The position numbers and the translations under genes are program-made. Of a stretch of DNA of 37,310 nt, positions 8,822 to 17,644 are shown piece by piece; the stretch's first letter is position 1; each line of letters starts with the position of its first letter. Below the pieces are notes generated by a model that worked only from the letters and a program-made list of their open reading frames with translations, did not search any database and was not told the DNA's origin. This stretch comes from Bacteroidota bacterium (lineage in GTDB: Bacteria; Bacteroidota; Bacteroidia; B-17B0; Aurantibacillaceae). The stretch covers positions 1 to 37,310 of the forward strand of contig JAUXZS010000066.1 of assembly GCA_030692515.1 (NCBI GenBank). Reading direction: 5' to 3'.

Positions 8822-10192
8822 ATGAAATTATATAAACTTATTCCGGTATTATTTTGTTTTTCATTGTTTTCTCAAAACACTGATTCCATTACTTTAAAAA
8901 AAATTTACAATTATTATCTCACTAAAAGTAAATGCTATTCTAATTTAGAATATTTAGCAACAAAAATTGGTGGTCGCTTAAGTGGTAGTCCGCAGGCCGA
9001 ACAAGCTGTTATTTGGGCAAAAAAAGCAATGTACGAGGCCGGGGCAGACACTGTAATACTTCAACCATGCATGGTTACTCATTGGGTTAGAGGTAAAAAA
9101 GAAAAGTGTAATTTATTATCTACTAAATTAAAAATTACAAAGCCATTAAATTGCGTTGCTCTTGGCAATTGTGTTGGAACTGGCGCAAAAGGAATTAATG
9201 CAAACGTAATTGAAGTTTCAAGTTTTGAAGACCTAGAAGACTTAGGAGAAAAAAACATAAAAGGAAAAATAGTTTTTTACAACGTCTTTTTTAATCAGAC
9301 ACACATCAGAACAGGAACAGCCTATGGAGAGTCTGTTAAATATCGCAGCAAAGGAGCAAGCTACGCTGCAAAATTTGGCGCTGTTGGCTCTATTGTAAGA
9401 AGTATGACTTCTGTTATTGACGATGAGCCGCACACTGGCAATATGAATTATGACACATCAATAAGCAAAGTTAAAATACCAACGCTCGCAATTAGTTATT
9501 TAGCGGCTGATCTATTAAGTGAATCTCTAAAAAAAGATAATCAATTAAAAGTATATATCGAAACTCATTGTCAAACATTACCAGATGCACCTTCGTTTAA
9601 TGTAGTTGGCCAAATTACCGGAAGCGAAAAGCCAAACGAATTTATTATTGCTGGTGGCCATTTAGATAGTTGGGATAATGGACAAGGAGCCCACGATGAT
9701 GGAACAGGAATTGTGCAAAGCATAGAAGTTTTATCTGTATACAAACTACTTGGTGTTAAACCAAAACATAGTATTCGTGCAGTTGCATTCATGAATGAAG
9801 AAAACGGATTAGCAGGTGGAGAGGCTTATGCAAAATTCGCAAAAGAAAATAATGAAAAACATATTGCTGCATTAGAAACAGATGCAGGTGGATTTACACC
9901 AAGAGGTTTTGGTGTAGATACAGCATTTGGATTATATAATTTAGTATCAAAATGGAAAACTTTATTTTCGCCTTATTTTGTTGAAAGAATTGAAAAAGGT
10001 GGTGGTGGTGCTGATTTAATCGCCTTAAAAAAACTTGACGTTCCTTGTATCGGATTTGAACCTGATACGCAACGTTATTTTGATATCCATCACACCGCAG
10101 CAGATACTTTTGATAAAGTTAATAAACGCGAGCTAGAACTAGGATCTGCCGCTATTGGTTCATTGCTATTTCTTCTTGATAAATACAAATAA
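8822..10192 (+). CDS. Secreted M28-family zinc aminopeptidase/carboxypeptidase
   Basis: 456 residues with a signal peptide (MKLYKLIPVLFCFSLFSQ). A PA-like segment lies in the middle, followed by the M28 catalytic domain. Di-zinc ligands and catalytic residues are visible: His280 in GGHLDSWD, bridging Asp292 in AHDDGTG, catalytic Glu326 and ligand Glu327 in NEENG, Asp354 in ETDAGG, and the HH pair 423-424 in DIHHTAAD. The layout is nearest to carboxypeptidase Q-like (M28B) enzymes. It is secreted and probably periplasmic or extracellular, taking part in peptide scavenging. The ATG follows the preceding stop with no gap, so it is translationally coupled to the DUF721 gene. Confidence 0.9.
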   Translation: MKLYKLIPVLFCFSLFSQNTDSITLKKIYNYYLTKSKCYSNLEYLATKIGGRLSGSPQAEQAVIWAKKAMYEAGADTVILQPCMVTHWVRGKKEKCNLLSTKLKITKPLNCVALGNCVGTGAKGINANVIEVSSFEDLEDLGEKNIKGKIVFYNVFFNQTHIRTGTAYGESVKYRSKGASYAAKFGAVGSIVRSMTSVIDDEPHTGNMNYDTSISKVKIPTLAISYLAADLLSESLKKDNQLKVYIETHCQTLPDAPSFNVVGQITGSEKPNEFIIAGGHLDSWDNGQGAHDDGTGIVQSIEVLSVYKLLGVKPKHSIRAVAFMNEENGLAGGEAYAKFAKENNEKHIAALETDAGGFTPRGFGVDTAFGLYNLVSKWKTLFSPYFVERIEKGGGGADLIALKKLDVPCIGFEPDTQRYFDIHHTAADTFDKVNKRELELGSAAIGSLLFLLDKYK

Positions 10193-10231
10193 AGCACGCT
10201 GTTTCTCCTTTAAAATCTCGTCTTTTTAGAT

Positions 10232-10239
10232 TATATTTG
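10232..10239 (+). promoter_or_regulatory. -7 promoter element of rocD
   Basis: TATATTTG fits TAnnTTTG and lies 17 bp before the ATG at 10256. No convincing -33 TTTG is found at the expected distance. It implies rocD is transcribed separately from the upstream operon. Confidence 0.4.
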
Positions 10240-10255
10240 TGTATAATTTATTACT

Positions 10256-11488
10256 ATGACTGAGATAATGACAAAGACCGCAGAATTAATTGAATTAGAA
10301 GAAAATTTTGGTGCTCATAACTACCATCCTTTACCGGTTGTTTTAGAAAAAGGTGAAGGAGTTTTTGTTTGGGATGTGGAAGGAAAAAAATATTTCGATT
10401 TTCTAGCTGCTTATAGTGCGGTAAACCAAGGTCATTGTCATCCGCGTATAATTAAAGCTTTAACTACACAAGCACAAAAATTAACTTTATGTTCACGTGC
10501 TTTTTACAATTCTATTTTAGGCGAATACGAAAAATACATTACAGAATATTTTGGTTACGATAAAGTATTGCCAATGAATACAGGAGTTGAAGGTGGCGAA
10601 ACCGCAATTAAATTAGCGCGTCGTTGGGCGTATGATGTAAAAGGTGTAAAAGAATACGATGCTAAAATTGTTTTTGCAAAAGGAAATTTTTGGGGAAGAA
10701 CCTTAGCAGCAATTTCTGCTAGTAGCGATCCAACTAGTTATAAAGGTTTTGGTCCTTTTATGACAGGATATGAATTGATTGATTATAATGATTTGGTTGA
10801 ATTAGAAAACGCAATCAAAGATCCAAATACAGCTGCGTTTATGGTTGAGCCTATTCAGGGAGAGGCCGGCGTGATAGTTCCTACTGAAGGCTATTTAAAA
10901 GGGGTAAGAGATTTATGTACAAAGTATAACGTTTTATTCATTGCCGACGAAGTTCAAACCGGTTTATCGAGAACTGGAAAAATGTTAGCCTGCGATCATG
11001 AAAATGTTAAACCAGATATTTTAATTTTAGGAAAAGCTTTGAGTGGTGGAGTTCTGCCTGTTAGCGCAGTGTTAGCTTCTAACGAAGTGATGTTAACCAT
11101 TAAGCCAGGAGAACACGGAAGTACATATGGCGGGAATCCATTAGCTTGTGCAGTAGCAATGGAAGCTTTAAAAGTTTTAAAAGAAGAAAAACTTGCCGAA
11201 AATTCTGATGCTCTAGGAATTATTTTTAGAGAAGAAATGACAAAATTAAAAAACGAAACGGATATTGTTACTGAAGTAAGAGGTAAAGGTTTATTTAATG
11301 CCATTGTTATTAAAGAAAAAAATGGCAAAACTGCCTGGGATGTTTGTTTAAAATTTGCAGAGAACGGTCTACTAGCTAAACCCACTCATGGTGATATTAT
11401 TCGTTTTGCTCCACCATTGGTAATTACAAAAAAACAATTAATGGAGTGTGTTACAATTATTAGAAACGTAATTTTATCTTTTGACTAA
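10256..11488 (+). CDS. rocD: Ornithine aminotransferase
   Basis: PLP enzyme transferring the delta-amino group of ornithine to 2-oxoglutarate, linking arginine and proline metabolism. The protein has 410 residues and is class III aminotransferase throughout: [12 protein letters not shown] near the N-terminus (typical of ornithine aminotransferases), [17 protein letters not shown], the EPIQGEAGV strand, [11 protein letters not shown], and the PLP lysine Lys260 in [11 protein letters not shown] second in-frame ATG at 10268 gives an equally plausible start four codons shorter. The bestrophin-2 gene begins 9 bp after it. Confidence 0.93.
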   Translation: MTEIMTKTAELIELEENFGAHNYHPLPVVLEKGEGVFVWDVEGKKYFDFLAAYSAVNQGHCHPRIIKALTTQAQKLTLCSRAFYNSILGEYEKYITEYFGYDKVLPMNTGVEGGETAIKLARRWAYDVKGVKEYDAKIVFAKGNFWGRTLAAISASSDPTSYKGFGPFMTGYELIDYNDLVELENAIKDPNTAAFMVEPIQGEAGVIVPTEGYLKGVRDLCTKYNVLFIADEVQTGLSRTGKMLACDHENVKPDILILGKALSGGVLPVSAVLASNEVMLTIKPGEHGSTYGGNPLACAVAMEALKVLKEEKLAENSDALGIIFREEMTKLKNETDIVTEVRGKGLFNAIVIKEKNGKTAWDVCLKFAENGLLAKPTHGDIIRFAPPLVITKKQLMECVTIIRNVILSFD

Positions 11489-11497
11489 CCTTTTAAA

Positions 11498-12373
11498 ATG
11501 GTAACCTACAACCCTAAAGATTGGCTCAAACTCATTCTACGCTTTCATAAATCAGATACGTTTGTTATTCTGCTTCCTGCAATACTTCTGCTTGGTGCAA
11601 TTACAGGAGTCATTAGCTATATTGAACAAAATCATTTTCATGAATTTTTACCTGCTAACTTAACCATCTTTCACCAAATTTCTGGTTTTATTATTTCTTT
11701 AGTTTTAGTATTCAGAATAAATTCTGCTTACGACCGTTGGTGGGAAGGTCGTAAATTATGGGGTTCGCTTTTAAATAATGCAAGAAATCTTTCTATTAAA
11801 TTAAACGCATTAATTCCTAACAACGATATTGAAAAACGAACACAAATTCAAAGTTTAATCCGCAATTATGCATTTGCTGTTAAAGATTATTTAAGAGGCA
11901 ACACAGGTTATAATGAAATTGAATTTAGTAACGAATTAAAAAAAGAAAATTTTGATATAGCAAATCACAAACCAAATTACATTGCTAAACAACTAACAAG
12001 TTACATTATAAATATTTGCAAAAATAATCCACAAACACCAAACGATTATTTAATTGTGAGCGAAAATTTAAATGACTTTACTGATATTTGTGGAGCTTGT
12101 GAAAGAATTAAAAACACACCCATCCCCTATTCATACAGTATCTTCATTAAAAAAATAGTTTTTATTTACATAATAACAATGCCAATTTCTTTTGGCTTAA
12201 CAACAGGCTATTGGTCTATTCCAATTGTTATGATTATGTTTTATGCCTTTGCCTCTTTAGAATTAATAAGCGAAGAAATTGAAGACCCTTTTGGCACTGA
12301 TGATAACGACCTGCCTACGGATGAGATAGCCGAAAAAATAAATGTAAACACTAAAGAAATATTATTATCGTGA
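11498..12373 (+). CDS. Bestrophin-family anion channel (second copy)
   Basis: 291 residues, a distinct paralogue of the channel at 6358-7356. It shows FRINSAYDRWWEGRKLWGS after helix 2 and the acidic EDPFGTDDNDLPTDE motif near the C-terminus, both closer to the standard bacterial bestrophin pattern than in the first copy. Four hydrophobic segments are present (about 22-40, 58-74, 218-234 and 236-254). It follows rocD by 9 bp and overlaps the next gene by 4 bp. No carbonic anhydrase is adjacent, so the two copies may differ in ion or regulation. Confidence 0.88.
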   Translation: MVTYNPKDWLKLILRFHKSDTFVILLPAILLLGAITGVISYIEQNHFHEFLPANLTIFHQISGFIISLVLVFRINSAYDRWWEGRKLWGSLLNNARNLSIKLNALIPNNDIEKRTQIQSLIRNYAFAVKDYLRGNTGYNEIEFSNELKKENFDIANHKPNYIAKQLTSYIINICKNNPQTPNDYLIVSENLNDFTDICGACERIKNTPIPYSYSIFIKKIVFIYIITMPISFGLTTGYWSIPIVMIMFYAFASLELISEEIEDPFGTDDNDLPTDEIAEKINVNTKEILLS

Positions 12374-13572
12374 ATAAATTAAAATACGACTACTCGCACA
12401 CCGGTGATTTCGAAATGAAAGTCACCACTTTTTTTGGTTTAGAAGAAGTTTTGGCGAAAGAATTATTACACTTAGGAGGTAAGGATATTACTGAATTTAA
12501 ACGTGGCGTTTCTGTTGTTGGAGATATTGGATTTTTATATAAAGCTAATCTATGCTTACACACAGCGTTGAAAATTGTTATTCCAATCATAAAATTTGAA
12601 GCAAATAACGAACAAGAATTTTACGACAACATAAAGCTGATAGAGTGGGAAAATTTTATTTCTACTACAGATAGCTTCATGATTGAAAGCGTTTTAAATT
12701 CAGAATTGTTTACACACTCTTTATTTGCTTGCCAAAAAGCAAAAGATGCCATAGTAGATAGATTTCGTGAAAAAACAGGTGTAAGACCAGATGTAGATTT
12801 AATTCATCCCGCATTTAAATTATACATTCATATTTATAAAAATGAAGTCACTATTAATTTAGATAGCAGCGGAGAACCTTTATACAAAAGAGGTTACAGA
12901 TCTGACATCAACGAGGCGCCAATGAAAGAAGTTTTAGCCGCAGGGTTAGTAAAGTTAAGTGGTTGGGAAAGACATTTAGAATTAATAGATGGCATGTGTG
13001 GCGCAGGAACTATAGCAATTGAAGCTGCATTATGGGCAAACAATATCCCTCCTGGATATTACCGTTCTGATTTTACATTTATGAAATGGCGTAATTACGA
13101 CGAAAAGTTATACGAAACAATTTATGAAAGCAGCATTAATAAAATTAAAAATGATAAAGTAGATATTATTGCTAATGATATTGATGAACCAACTGTAAAA
13201 AAAGCAATTACAAATACAAAAAACGCAAAAGTTGATGATGCAGTAACATGCACTAATTTTTCTTTTTTTGACATTACCCCAAAACGTCCTAATGGAGTTG
13301 TAATTTTAAATCCTCCTTATGGAGAAAGAATGGAAGTGCTTGAAATTGAAAAATTATATAAAGAGATTGGCAACAAATTAAAAAAAGATTTTCAAAACTA
13401 TAACGCCTGGATAATTACAAGTAGTCCGGAAGCCATTAAAAGTATTGGCTTAAGACCTTCCAGAAAAATTCATCTTTATAATGGTTCTCTCGAATGCAGA
13501 TTTTTAAAATTTGAATTGTATGGAGGAAGTAAAAAAGCTTCTAAAAATCCAGATACAATGACGAAGCGTTAA
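12370..13572 (+). CDS. THUMP-domain class I SAM RNA methyltransferase (RlmL/K-type)
   Basis: Likely 23S rRNA guanine-N2 methyltransferase of the UPF0020/RlmL family, 400 residues. The N-terminal THUMP region (GLEEVLAKELLHLGG...) is followed by the PLYKRGYR linker, the SAM motif DGMCGAGTIAIEAAL, and the catalytic NPPYGER motif. The start is GTG at 12370 overlapping the upstream TGA. An ATG at 12415 is an alternative, but it would begin immediately at the THUMP strand. No RlmK half is fused, as is usual outside gamma-proteobacteria. Confidence 0.88.
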   Translation: MNKLKYDYSHTGDFEMKVTTFFGLEEVLAKELLHLGGKDITEFKRGVSVVGDIGFLYKANLCLHTALKIVIPIIKFEANNEQEFYDNIKLIEWENFISTTDSFMIESVLNSELFTHSLFACQKAKDAIVDRFREKTGVRPDVDLIHPAFKLYIHIYKNEVTINLDSSGEPLYKRGYRSDINEAPMKEVLAAGLVKLSGWERHLELIDGMCGAGTIAIEAALWANNIPPGYYRSDFTFMKWRNYDEKLYETIYESSINKIKNDKVDIIANDIDEPTVKKAITNTKNAKVDDAVTCTNFSFFDITPKRPNGVVILNPPYGERMEVLEIEKLYKEIGNKLKKDFQNYNAWIITSSPEAIKSIGLRPSRKIHLYNGSLECRFLKFELYGGSKKASKNPDTMTKR

Positions 13573-13846
13573 TTTGTAATTTGCAAATTACTTAAACATG
13601 TTTTCGCCCTGAATTTTACTAAAAAAACACGGCTCTTCAAAATAACCAATTAGTGAAATTAATTTGTTCAACAAATAATGCGGTTTGAACAATAATTACA
13701 CAATTACAAACTAATGACTGATAGTATAATATAATTTGCGAAATTGGTGTAATTAGTCAACCCTCAAAAAGTCAATTTCGAAAATAAATTTTACAGCGCA
13801 CAGTTTTTCAACATAATGTTATTTTGATTTTTTGCAGAGATAGTTG

Positions 13847-13942
13847 CTGTCTAAACTCTGCGGTTAGTTGAATTGGCATGTAGACAAGAGTTTAGACAGA
13901 CAATGGTTTTATTTTGGCTGCCTCTACATCGCCAAAATAAAA
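13847..13942. repeat. Two consecutive perfect hairpins
   Basis: The first has 13-bp arms at 13847-13859 and 13887-13899 (CTGTCTAAACTCT and its complement) around a 27-nt loop. The second follows after 7 nt, with 12-bp arms at 13907-13918 and 13931-13942 (TTTTATTTTGGC and its complement) and a 12-nt loop. Perfect arms this long in non-coding DNA are unlikely by chance. Confidence 0.75.
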
Positions 13943-13954
13943 ATCTCCTTTACG

Positions 13955-14047
13955 GCAAATGTGCAATGCACATTTGAGCGAGACTGTGCAAAGTGCGTTT
14001 TGGTTAATCAACACACGGCCTGGCTCAAATATTTACTAAATATTTGC
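13955..14047. repeat. Pair of inverted, covarying palindromes
   Basis: Two perfect 21-bp palindromes (10-bp arms, 1-nt centre), at 13956-13976 and 14026-14046. Read towards each other they share the outer ends GCTCAAAT and ATTTGCC, while three stem pairs differ by compensating changes (G-C to A-T, G-C to T-A, C-G to T-A). They form an inverted repeat around a spacer of about 45 bp. A third relative lies before the tRNA gene. Confidence 0.75.
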
Positions 14048-14093
14048 CCTGAGCGTCAAAAGTGACAAAAAAATATCGAAAATTTAAGGCGTT

Positions 14094-14118
14094 GTAAATA
14101 TTTTCGGCAGATATTTAC
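14094..14118. repeat. Short hairpin
   Basis: Perfect 8-bp arms GTAAATAT/ATATTTAC at 14094-14101 and 14111-14118 with a 9-nt loop. It is the last of the ordered series of hairpins in this intergenic region. Confidence 0.55.
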
Positions 14119-14201
14119 CTCGTAATTTAAAATTTAAATCAAAAAAGATAGGCGTTACAGAGAATTTGATGTTCGACTAATTAGTGGCTTAAAATATAAG
14201 C

Positions 14202-14909
14202 CTAAGCCTTAACCAAAAACTTACCCTCCATTATTGGAACTACCGGACAAAGATTTAAGGTTAAACAATAATTAATATCTCTCTCTAAATCTAATTTAGC
14301 TAGTCTATTTCTGTGAGAAGAGTTTGCTAAATATTCAGCTAAATTATGCTTTGCTAACTTATACAAATCCATTGCTGCCAGGGCAGAATCGCATTGCGTT
14401 GTGCATTCATGTATAAGAACCAACTTTTCAACCACTGCACCTGCAAATAAAGTATCTTCAAGATTAAATTTATTTTTCCAACCGGCGCATAAAAATAAAA
14501 CGTCCTTTTTTTCAGAATTTAAATACTCAACAATAGCATCCAAATTTAAAAAGCTTCCTATGATAATTTGTTGTGCATTTTTTGCGGCATCAATTGCCTG
14601 AGTGCCATTAGTTGTAGTGATAGCAATTGTTTTGCCTTTAACTTTTGAATTCATATAACTAAAAGGACTATTACCAAAATCAAAACCATCCACAACTTCA
14701 CCATTTCTTTCGGCTGCAACTAAATAGCCTTTATTTTTATACTCAAGCGCCTCTTCAACTGTAGCTACCGGAATCATTTTTTCTACACCATTAAAAAATG
14801 CTGTTGTAATTGCCGAAGTAGCCCTTAAAATGTCAATGACAACAACAATGGCATTGGGATTATGAAAAAGCGGGTAAGCCTGGGGAGTATAACAAACTTC
14901 AATATTCAT
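14202..14909 (-). CDS. comB: 2-phosphosulfolactate phosphatase family protein (ComB)
   Basis: 235 residues matching ComB, a Mg-dependent phosphatase that converts 2-phosphosulfolactate to sulfolactate, known from coenzyme M synthesis in archaea and present in many bacteria of unclear role. Motifs are the N-terminal VVIDILRATSAITTAF, the AERNGEVVDGFDFGNSP loop, and TTTNGTQAI. No ComA or ComC is in the window. The gene stands alone on the minus strand with its own -7 element. The role in Bacteroidota could relate to sulfonate or sulfolactate metabolism, but that is speculation. Confidence 0.88.
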   Translation of the reverse strand: MNIEVCYTPQAYPLFHNPNAIVVVIDILRATSAITTAFFNGVEKMIPVATVEEALEYKNKGYLVAAERNGEVVDGFDFGNSPFSYMNSKVKGKTIAITTTNGTQAIDAAKNAQQIIIGSFLNLDAIVEYLNSEKKDVLFLCAGWKNKFNLEDTLFAGAVVEKLVLIHECTTQCDSALAAMDLYKLAKHNLAEYLANSSHRNRLAKLDLERDINYCLTLNLCPVVPIMEGKFLVKA

Positions 14910-14932
14910 TTTTAATTACAAAATTTCTTAGA

Positions 14933-14940
14933 CAAACTTA
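14933..14940 (-). promoter_or_regulatory. -7 promoter element of comB
   Basis: Read on the minus strand the sequence is TAAGTTTG, an exact TAnnTTTG match, 24 bp before the comB ATG. The nearest TTG upstream is only 14 nt away, so the -33 element is unclear. Confidence 0.4.
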
Positions 14941-15013
14941 ATACTTTAAAATTACAATTAAAAAATAACCCCTAAATAATGCAAATAGCAATAAAAAAAC
15001 ATAAATTTAAGGC

Positions 15014-15595
15014 ATGATAAATTTTATAAACTCCAAAATTCAGGAATCGATTAATCTAAAAACCTCTTTACTATCAAACGTTGAGATTTTGAATACTGTA
15101 AACAACAGTATTAACGAAATTGTTACATGTTACAAAAATGGTGGAAAAGTTTTATGGTGTGGTAACGGTGGCAGTGCGGCAGATGCGCAACATTTAGCAG
15201 CGGAGTTAAGTGGTAGATTTTATTATGATCGTCCACCTTTATTTTCAGAAGCATTACACGTAAACACAAGTTATACTACCGCTGTTGCAAACGATTATAG
15301 TTATGATATCATTTATAGCAGATTGGTTGAAGCAATGGGTAAAAAAGGCGATGTACTTATTGGGTTGAGTACAAGTGGTAATAGCGCAAACGTTATTAAA
15401 GCACTTGAAAAAGCAAATGAAATGGGAATTATTACAATTGGTTTTACAGGCGAAACAGGTGGAAAAATGAAAGCTTTGAGTAAGTATTTAATAAATATTC
15501 CAAGTACAGACACGCCAAGAATTCAAGAATGTCATATGCTTTTAGGGCACACCATTTGCGAAATAGTAGAAATGAATTTATTTCCAAAAAAATAA
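15014..15595 (+). CDS. gmhA: Sedoheptulose-7-phosphate isomerase
   Basis: First step of heptose-nucleotide synthesis: converts sedoheptulose 7-phosphate to D-glycero-D-manno-heptose 7-phosphate in the cytoplasm. The protein has 193 residues, the usual GmhA length, with the SIS-domain signature WCGNGGSAADAQHLAAEL and the second phosphate-binding loop GLSTSGNSANVI. The C-terminal IQECHMLLGH carries the metal-site Gln and His of the family. It heads a four-gene plus-strand operon with an hddC-like gene, gmhB and a glycosyltransferase. Confidence 0.93.
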   Translation: MINFINSKIQESINLKTSLLSNVEILNTVNNSINEIVTCYKNGGKVLWCGNGGSAADAQHLAAELSGRFYYDRPPLFSEALHVNTSYTTAVANDYSYDIIYSRLVEAMGKKGDVLIGLSTSGNSANVIKALEKANEMGIITIGFTGETGGKMKALSKYLINIPSTDTPRIQECHMLLGHTICEIVEMNLFPKK

Positions 15596-15629
15596 ACATG
15601 GCTAATAAAACTCCTGTATTTAATTTTTA

Positions 15630-16343
15630 ATGATAACAACCGCCATCATATTAGCAGGAGGATTTGGAACAAGATTACAATCAGTAATCAGCGAGCTTCC
15701 CAAACCAATGGCGCCAATCAATAACGAACCCTTCTTAAATTACCAATTAAATTATTTGAAGCATTACGGCATAAAAAACGTAATACTTTCTGTTGGTTAT
15801 TTATCCGAAAAAATTAAAGAATATTACGGCTCAAATTTTAATGGACTAGAAATAGATTATGTAGTTGAAGAAACCCCTTTAGGAACAGGCGGTGGCATAC
15901 GTTTAGCTTTAGAAAAATGTAAAGATGATTCTGTTCTTGTTTTAAATGGAGACTCCTTTTTTGATGTTGATTTAATTAAGTTTTTTAATTTACACAAGTC
16001 TAAAAACTCTATAAATTCACTGGCACTTAGAAGAGTAGATAATGCCAATCGCTACGGGACCATCGAAATAAATCATGAAAATAAAATAATTTCTTTTCAA
16101 GAAAAATCTAACAGCTCAAAAGAAGGAATTATTAATGGCGGTGTTTATATTTTAAATAAGAAACTCTATTTACAGTCTACACCGGTAAACACAAATTTCT
16201 CAATTGAAAAAGATTTTTTCGAAAAACAATTAACCAACTTAATAATTACAGGATTTGAATTTGATGGTTACTTTATAGATATCGGAATTCCGGAAGACTA
16301 CACAAAAGCGCAAAATGACTTTAAAGGATTTAAATATAAATAA
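15630..16343 (+). CDS. hddC: Sugar-1-phosphate nucleotidyltransferase, HddC-like
   Basis: 237 residues of the GT-A nucleotidyltransferase fold: AGGFGTRL (nucleotide loop) and PKPMAP (substrate loop) near the N-terminus, a GTGG motif, and NGDSFFDVD with the metal-binding Asp. Between gmhA and gmhB it most likely activates D-glycero-alpha-D-manno-heptose 1-phosphate with GTP, as HddC does. That specificity comes from context; mannose- or glucose-1-phosphate enzymes look similar. Its last 29 bp overlap the gmhB start. Confidence 0.8.
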   Translation: MITTAIILAGGFGTRLQSVISELPKPMAPINNEPFLNYQLNYLKHYGIKNVILSVGYLSEKIKEYYGSNFNGLEIDYVVEETPLGTGGGIRLALEKCKDDSVLVLNGDSFFDVDLIKFFNLHKSKNSINSLALRRVDNANRYGTIEINHENKIISFQEKSNSSKEGIINGGVYILNKKLYLQSTPVNTNFSIEKDFFEKQLTNLIITGFEFDGYFIDIGIPEDYTKAQNDFKGFKYK

Positions 16344-16857
16344 AAGCTGGACTTTGTTTTTAGACAGAGATGGCGTTATCAATAAAAAAATAGATAACGA
16401 CTATGTTAAACATTGGATGGATTTCGAGTTTATTGATGGTTCGTTTCATGCATTAAAAATATTTAACGAGGCATTTGGAAAAATAGTTGTTGTTACAAAC
16501 CAACAAGGCATAGGAAAATATTTATATAGGACAGAAGATTTAGAATTAATTCATAAAAACATGGTTTATGAAATTACCTATTTAGGTGGTAGAATAGATA
16601 AAGTATATTTTTCACCCCATTTACATTCAGAAAATCATCCCACCCGAAAACCCGGCATTGGAATGGCTTTGCAAGCACAAAAAGATTTTCCGGAAATTGA
16701 TTTTAGTAAAAGCATTATTGTTGGCGATAGCATTAGCGATATGGAATTTGGAAGAAAAGCAGGAATGAAAACTATTTTTATTTCGGAAGAAAAAAAGAAT
16801 GATGATAAAATAGATTTTCAGTTTAAATCATTGCTCGAATTTTCAAACGCATTATAA
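16315..16857 (+). CDS. gmhB: Heptose 1,7-bisphosphate 7-phosphatase, HAD family
   Basis: 180-residue HAD phosphatase with nucleophile Asp17 and general acid Asp19 in FLDRDG, motif II VVTNQQG, the conserved RKPGIGM, and motif IV VGDSISDMEFG. In canonical GmhB and the HisB phosphatase a zinc loop carries cysteines (CPH... and C-x-C before RKP); here the loop reads SPHLHSENHPTRKPG, shortened and without cysteine, so it is probably a zinc-free variant. It starts inside the preceding gene, and its TAA shares a base with the ATG of the next (TAATG). Confidence 0.85.
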   Translation: MTLKDLNINKSWTLFLDRDGVINKKIDNDYVKHWMDFEFIDGSFHALKIFNEAFGKIVVVTNQQGIGKYLYRTEDLELIHKNMVYEITYLGGRIDKVYFSPHLHSENHPTRKPGIGMALQAQKDFPEIDFSKSIIVGDSISDMEFGRKAGMKTIFISEEKKNDDKIDFQFKSLLEFSNAL

Positions 16858-17612
16858 TGAATTTGAAAATCTCTATAATAACCATCACCTACAACTCTGC
16901 TCTAACTCTTGAGCAAACAATTTTATCAGTGCTTAATCAAACGTATCAAAACATCGAATACATTATTATTGATGGAGGTTCAACAGATGGAACATTGCAA
17001 GTAATTGAAAAATATAAATCTAAAATATCAAAATTTATATCCGAAAAAGATGAAGGTTTATATGATGCCTTAAACAAAGGAATTGATATGGCCACCGGAG
17101 ATGTTATTGGCATTTTACATTCTGATGATTTTTATACTGATAATAGTGTTATTCAAAATTATGTAAACGCATTTATAAAAAATCATTCTGATGCTATTTA
17201 CAGTGATTTGTTTTATGTAGACAAAGCCAACACAAATAAAATTATCCGGAAATGGAAAAGTGGAAATCATAAACCTAATTCATTTTTACATGGATGGATG
17301 CCACCCCACCCTACCGTTTTTATCAAAAAAGAAGTGTACCAAAAATATGGCAAATTTAATTTAGACTTTAAGCATTCGGCCGACTATGAATTAATGTTGC
17401 GCTTCATTCATAAGAACAAAATAAAGGTAAATTACTTACAGGAATTTACAATAAAAATGAGAGTTGGCGGCCAAAGCAACGTTTCTCTTAACAACCGCAT
17501 AAGTGCAAATATCGAAGATAGAAAAGCCTGGAAGATGAATGGTTTAAAAGCAAGGTTTTACACTTCTTATTTAAAACCGTTAAGAAAGATATCCCAGTTT
17601 TTTAAAAAGTAA
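16857..17612 (+). CDS. Family 2 glycosyltransferase
   Basis: 251-residue GT-A fold enzyme: SIITITYNSALTLEQTI at the N-terminus, IDGGSTDGT, the EKDEGLYDALNKG segment typical of WcaA/WcaE-like GT2 proteins, and the DxD-like HSDDF metal site. No membrane segment. It is coupled to gmhB by a 1-nt overlap, so it probably adds a sugar (perhaps heptose) in LPS or another surface glycan. Donor and acceptor are not readable. Confidence 0.85.
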   Translation: MNLKISIITITYNSALTLEQTILSVLNQTYQNIEYIIIDGGSTDGTLQVIEKYKSKISKFISEKDEGLYDALNKGIDMATGDVIGILHSDDFYTDNSVIQNYVNAFIKNHSDAIYSDLFYVDKANTNKIIRKWKSGNHKPNSFLHGWMPPHPTVFIKKEVYQKYGKFNLDFKHSADYELMLRFIHKNKIKVNYLQEFTIKMRVGGQSNVSLNNRISANIEDRKAWKMNGLKARFYTSYLKPLRKISQFFKK

Positions 17613-17644
17613 CCCCAAGGTGAAATATAAAACAGTCAAATGTT

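Larger units (their letters stand above)
13573..14201. other. Gene-free, hairpin-rich intergenic region
   Basis: About 630 bp between convergent genes with no credible coding frame; a 65-codon plus-strand frame at 13868-14065 is built from inverted repeats. The region contains at least eight inverted repeats: a perfect 16-bp palindrome at 13576-13591, a 7+1+7 palindrome at 13662-13676, an imperfect long one at about 13682-13762, and the hairpins listed separately between 13847 and 14118. The last part (14176-14202) has ACTAATTAGT and a GGCTTA/TAAGCC hairpin overlapping the comB stop. No T-run terminator is clear. It may encode a structured RNA or hold degraded mobile palindromes. Confidence 0.6.

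Noticed and set aside
13576-13591. 16-bp palindrome just after the methyltransferase gene, as a terminator
   Set aside because: There is no loop and no following T-run, so a rho-independent terminator is not supported.
13868-14065. A 65-codon frame in the hairpin-rich gap
   Set aside because: It is composed of the inverted repeats themselves, with no signal, domain or start context.
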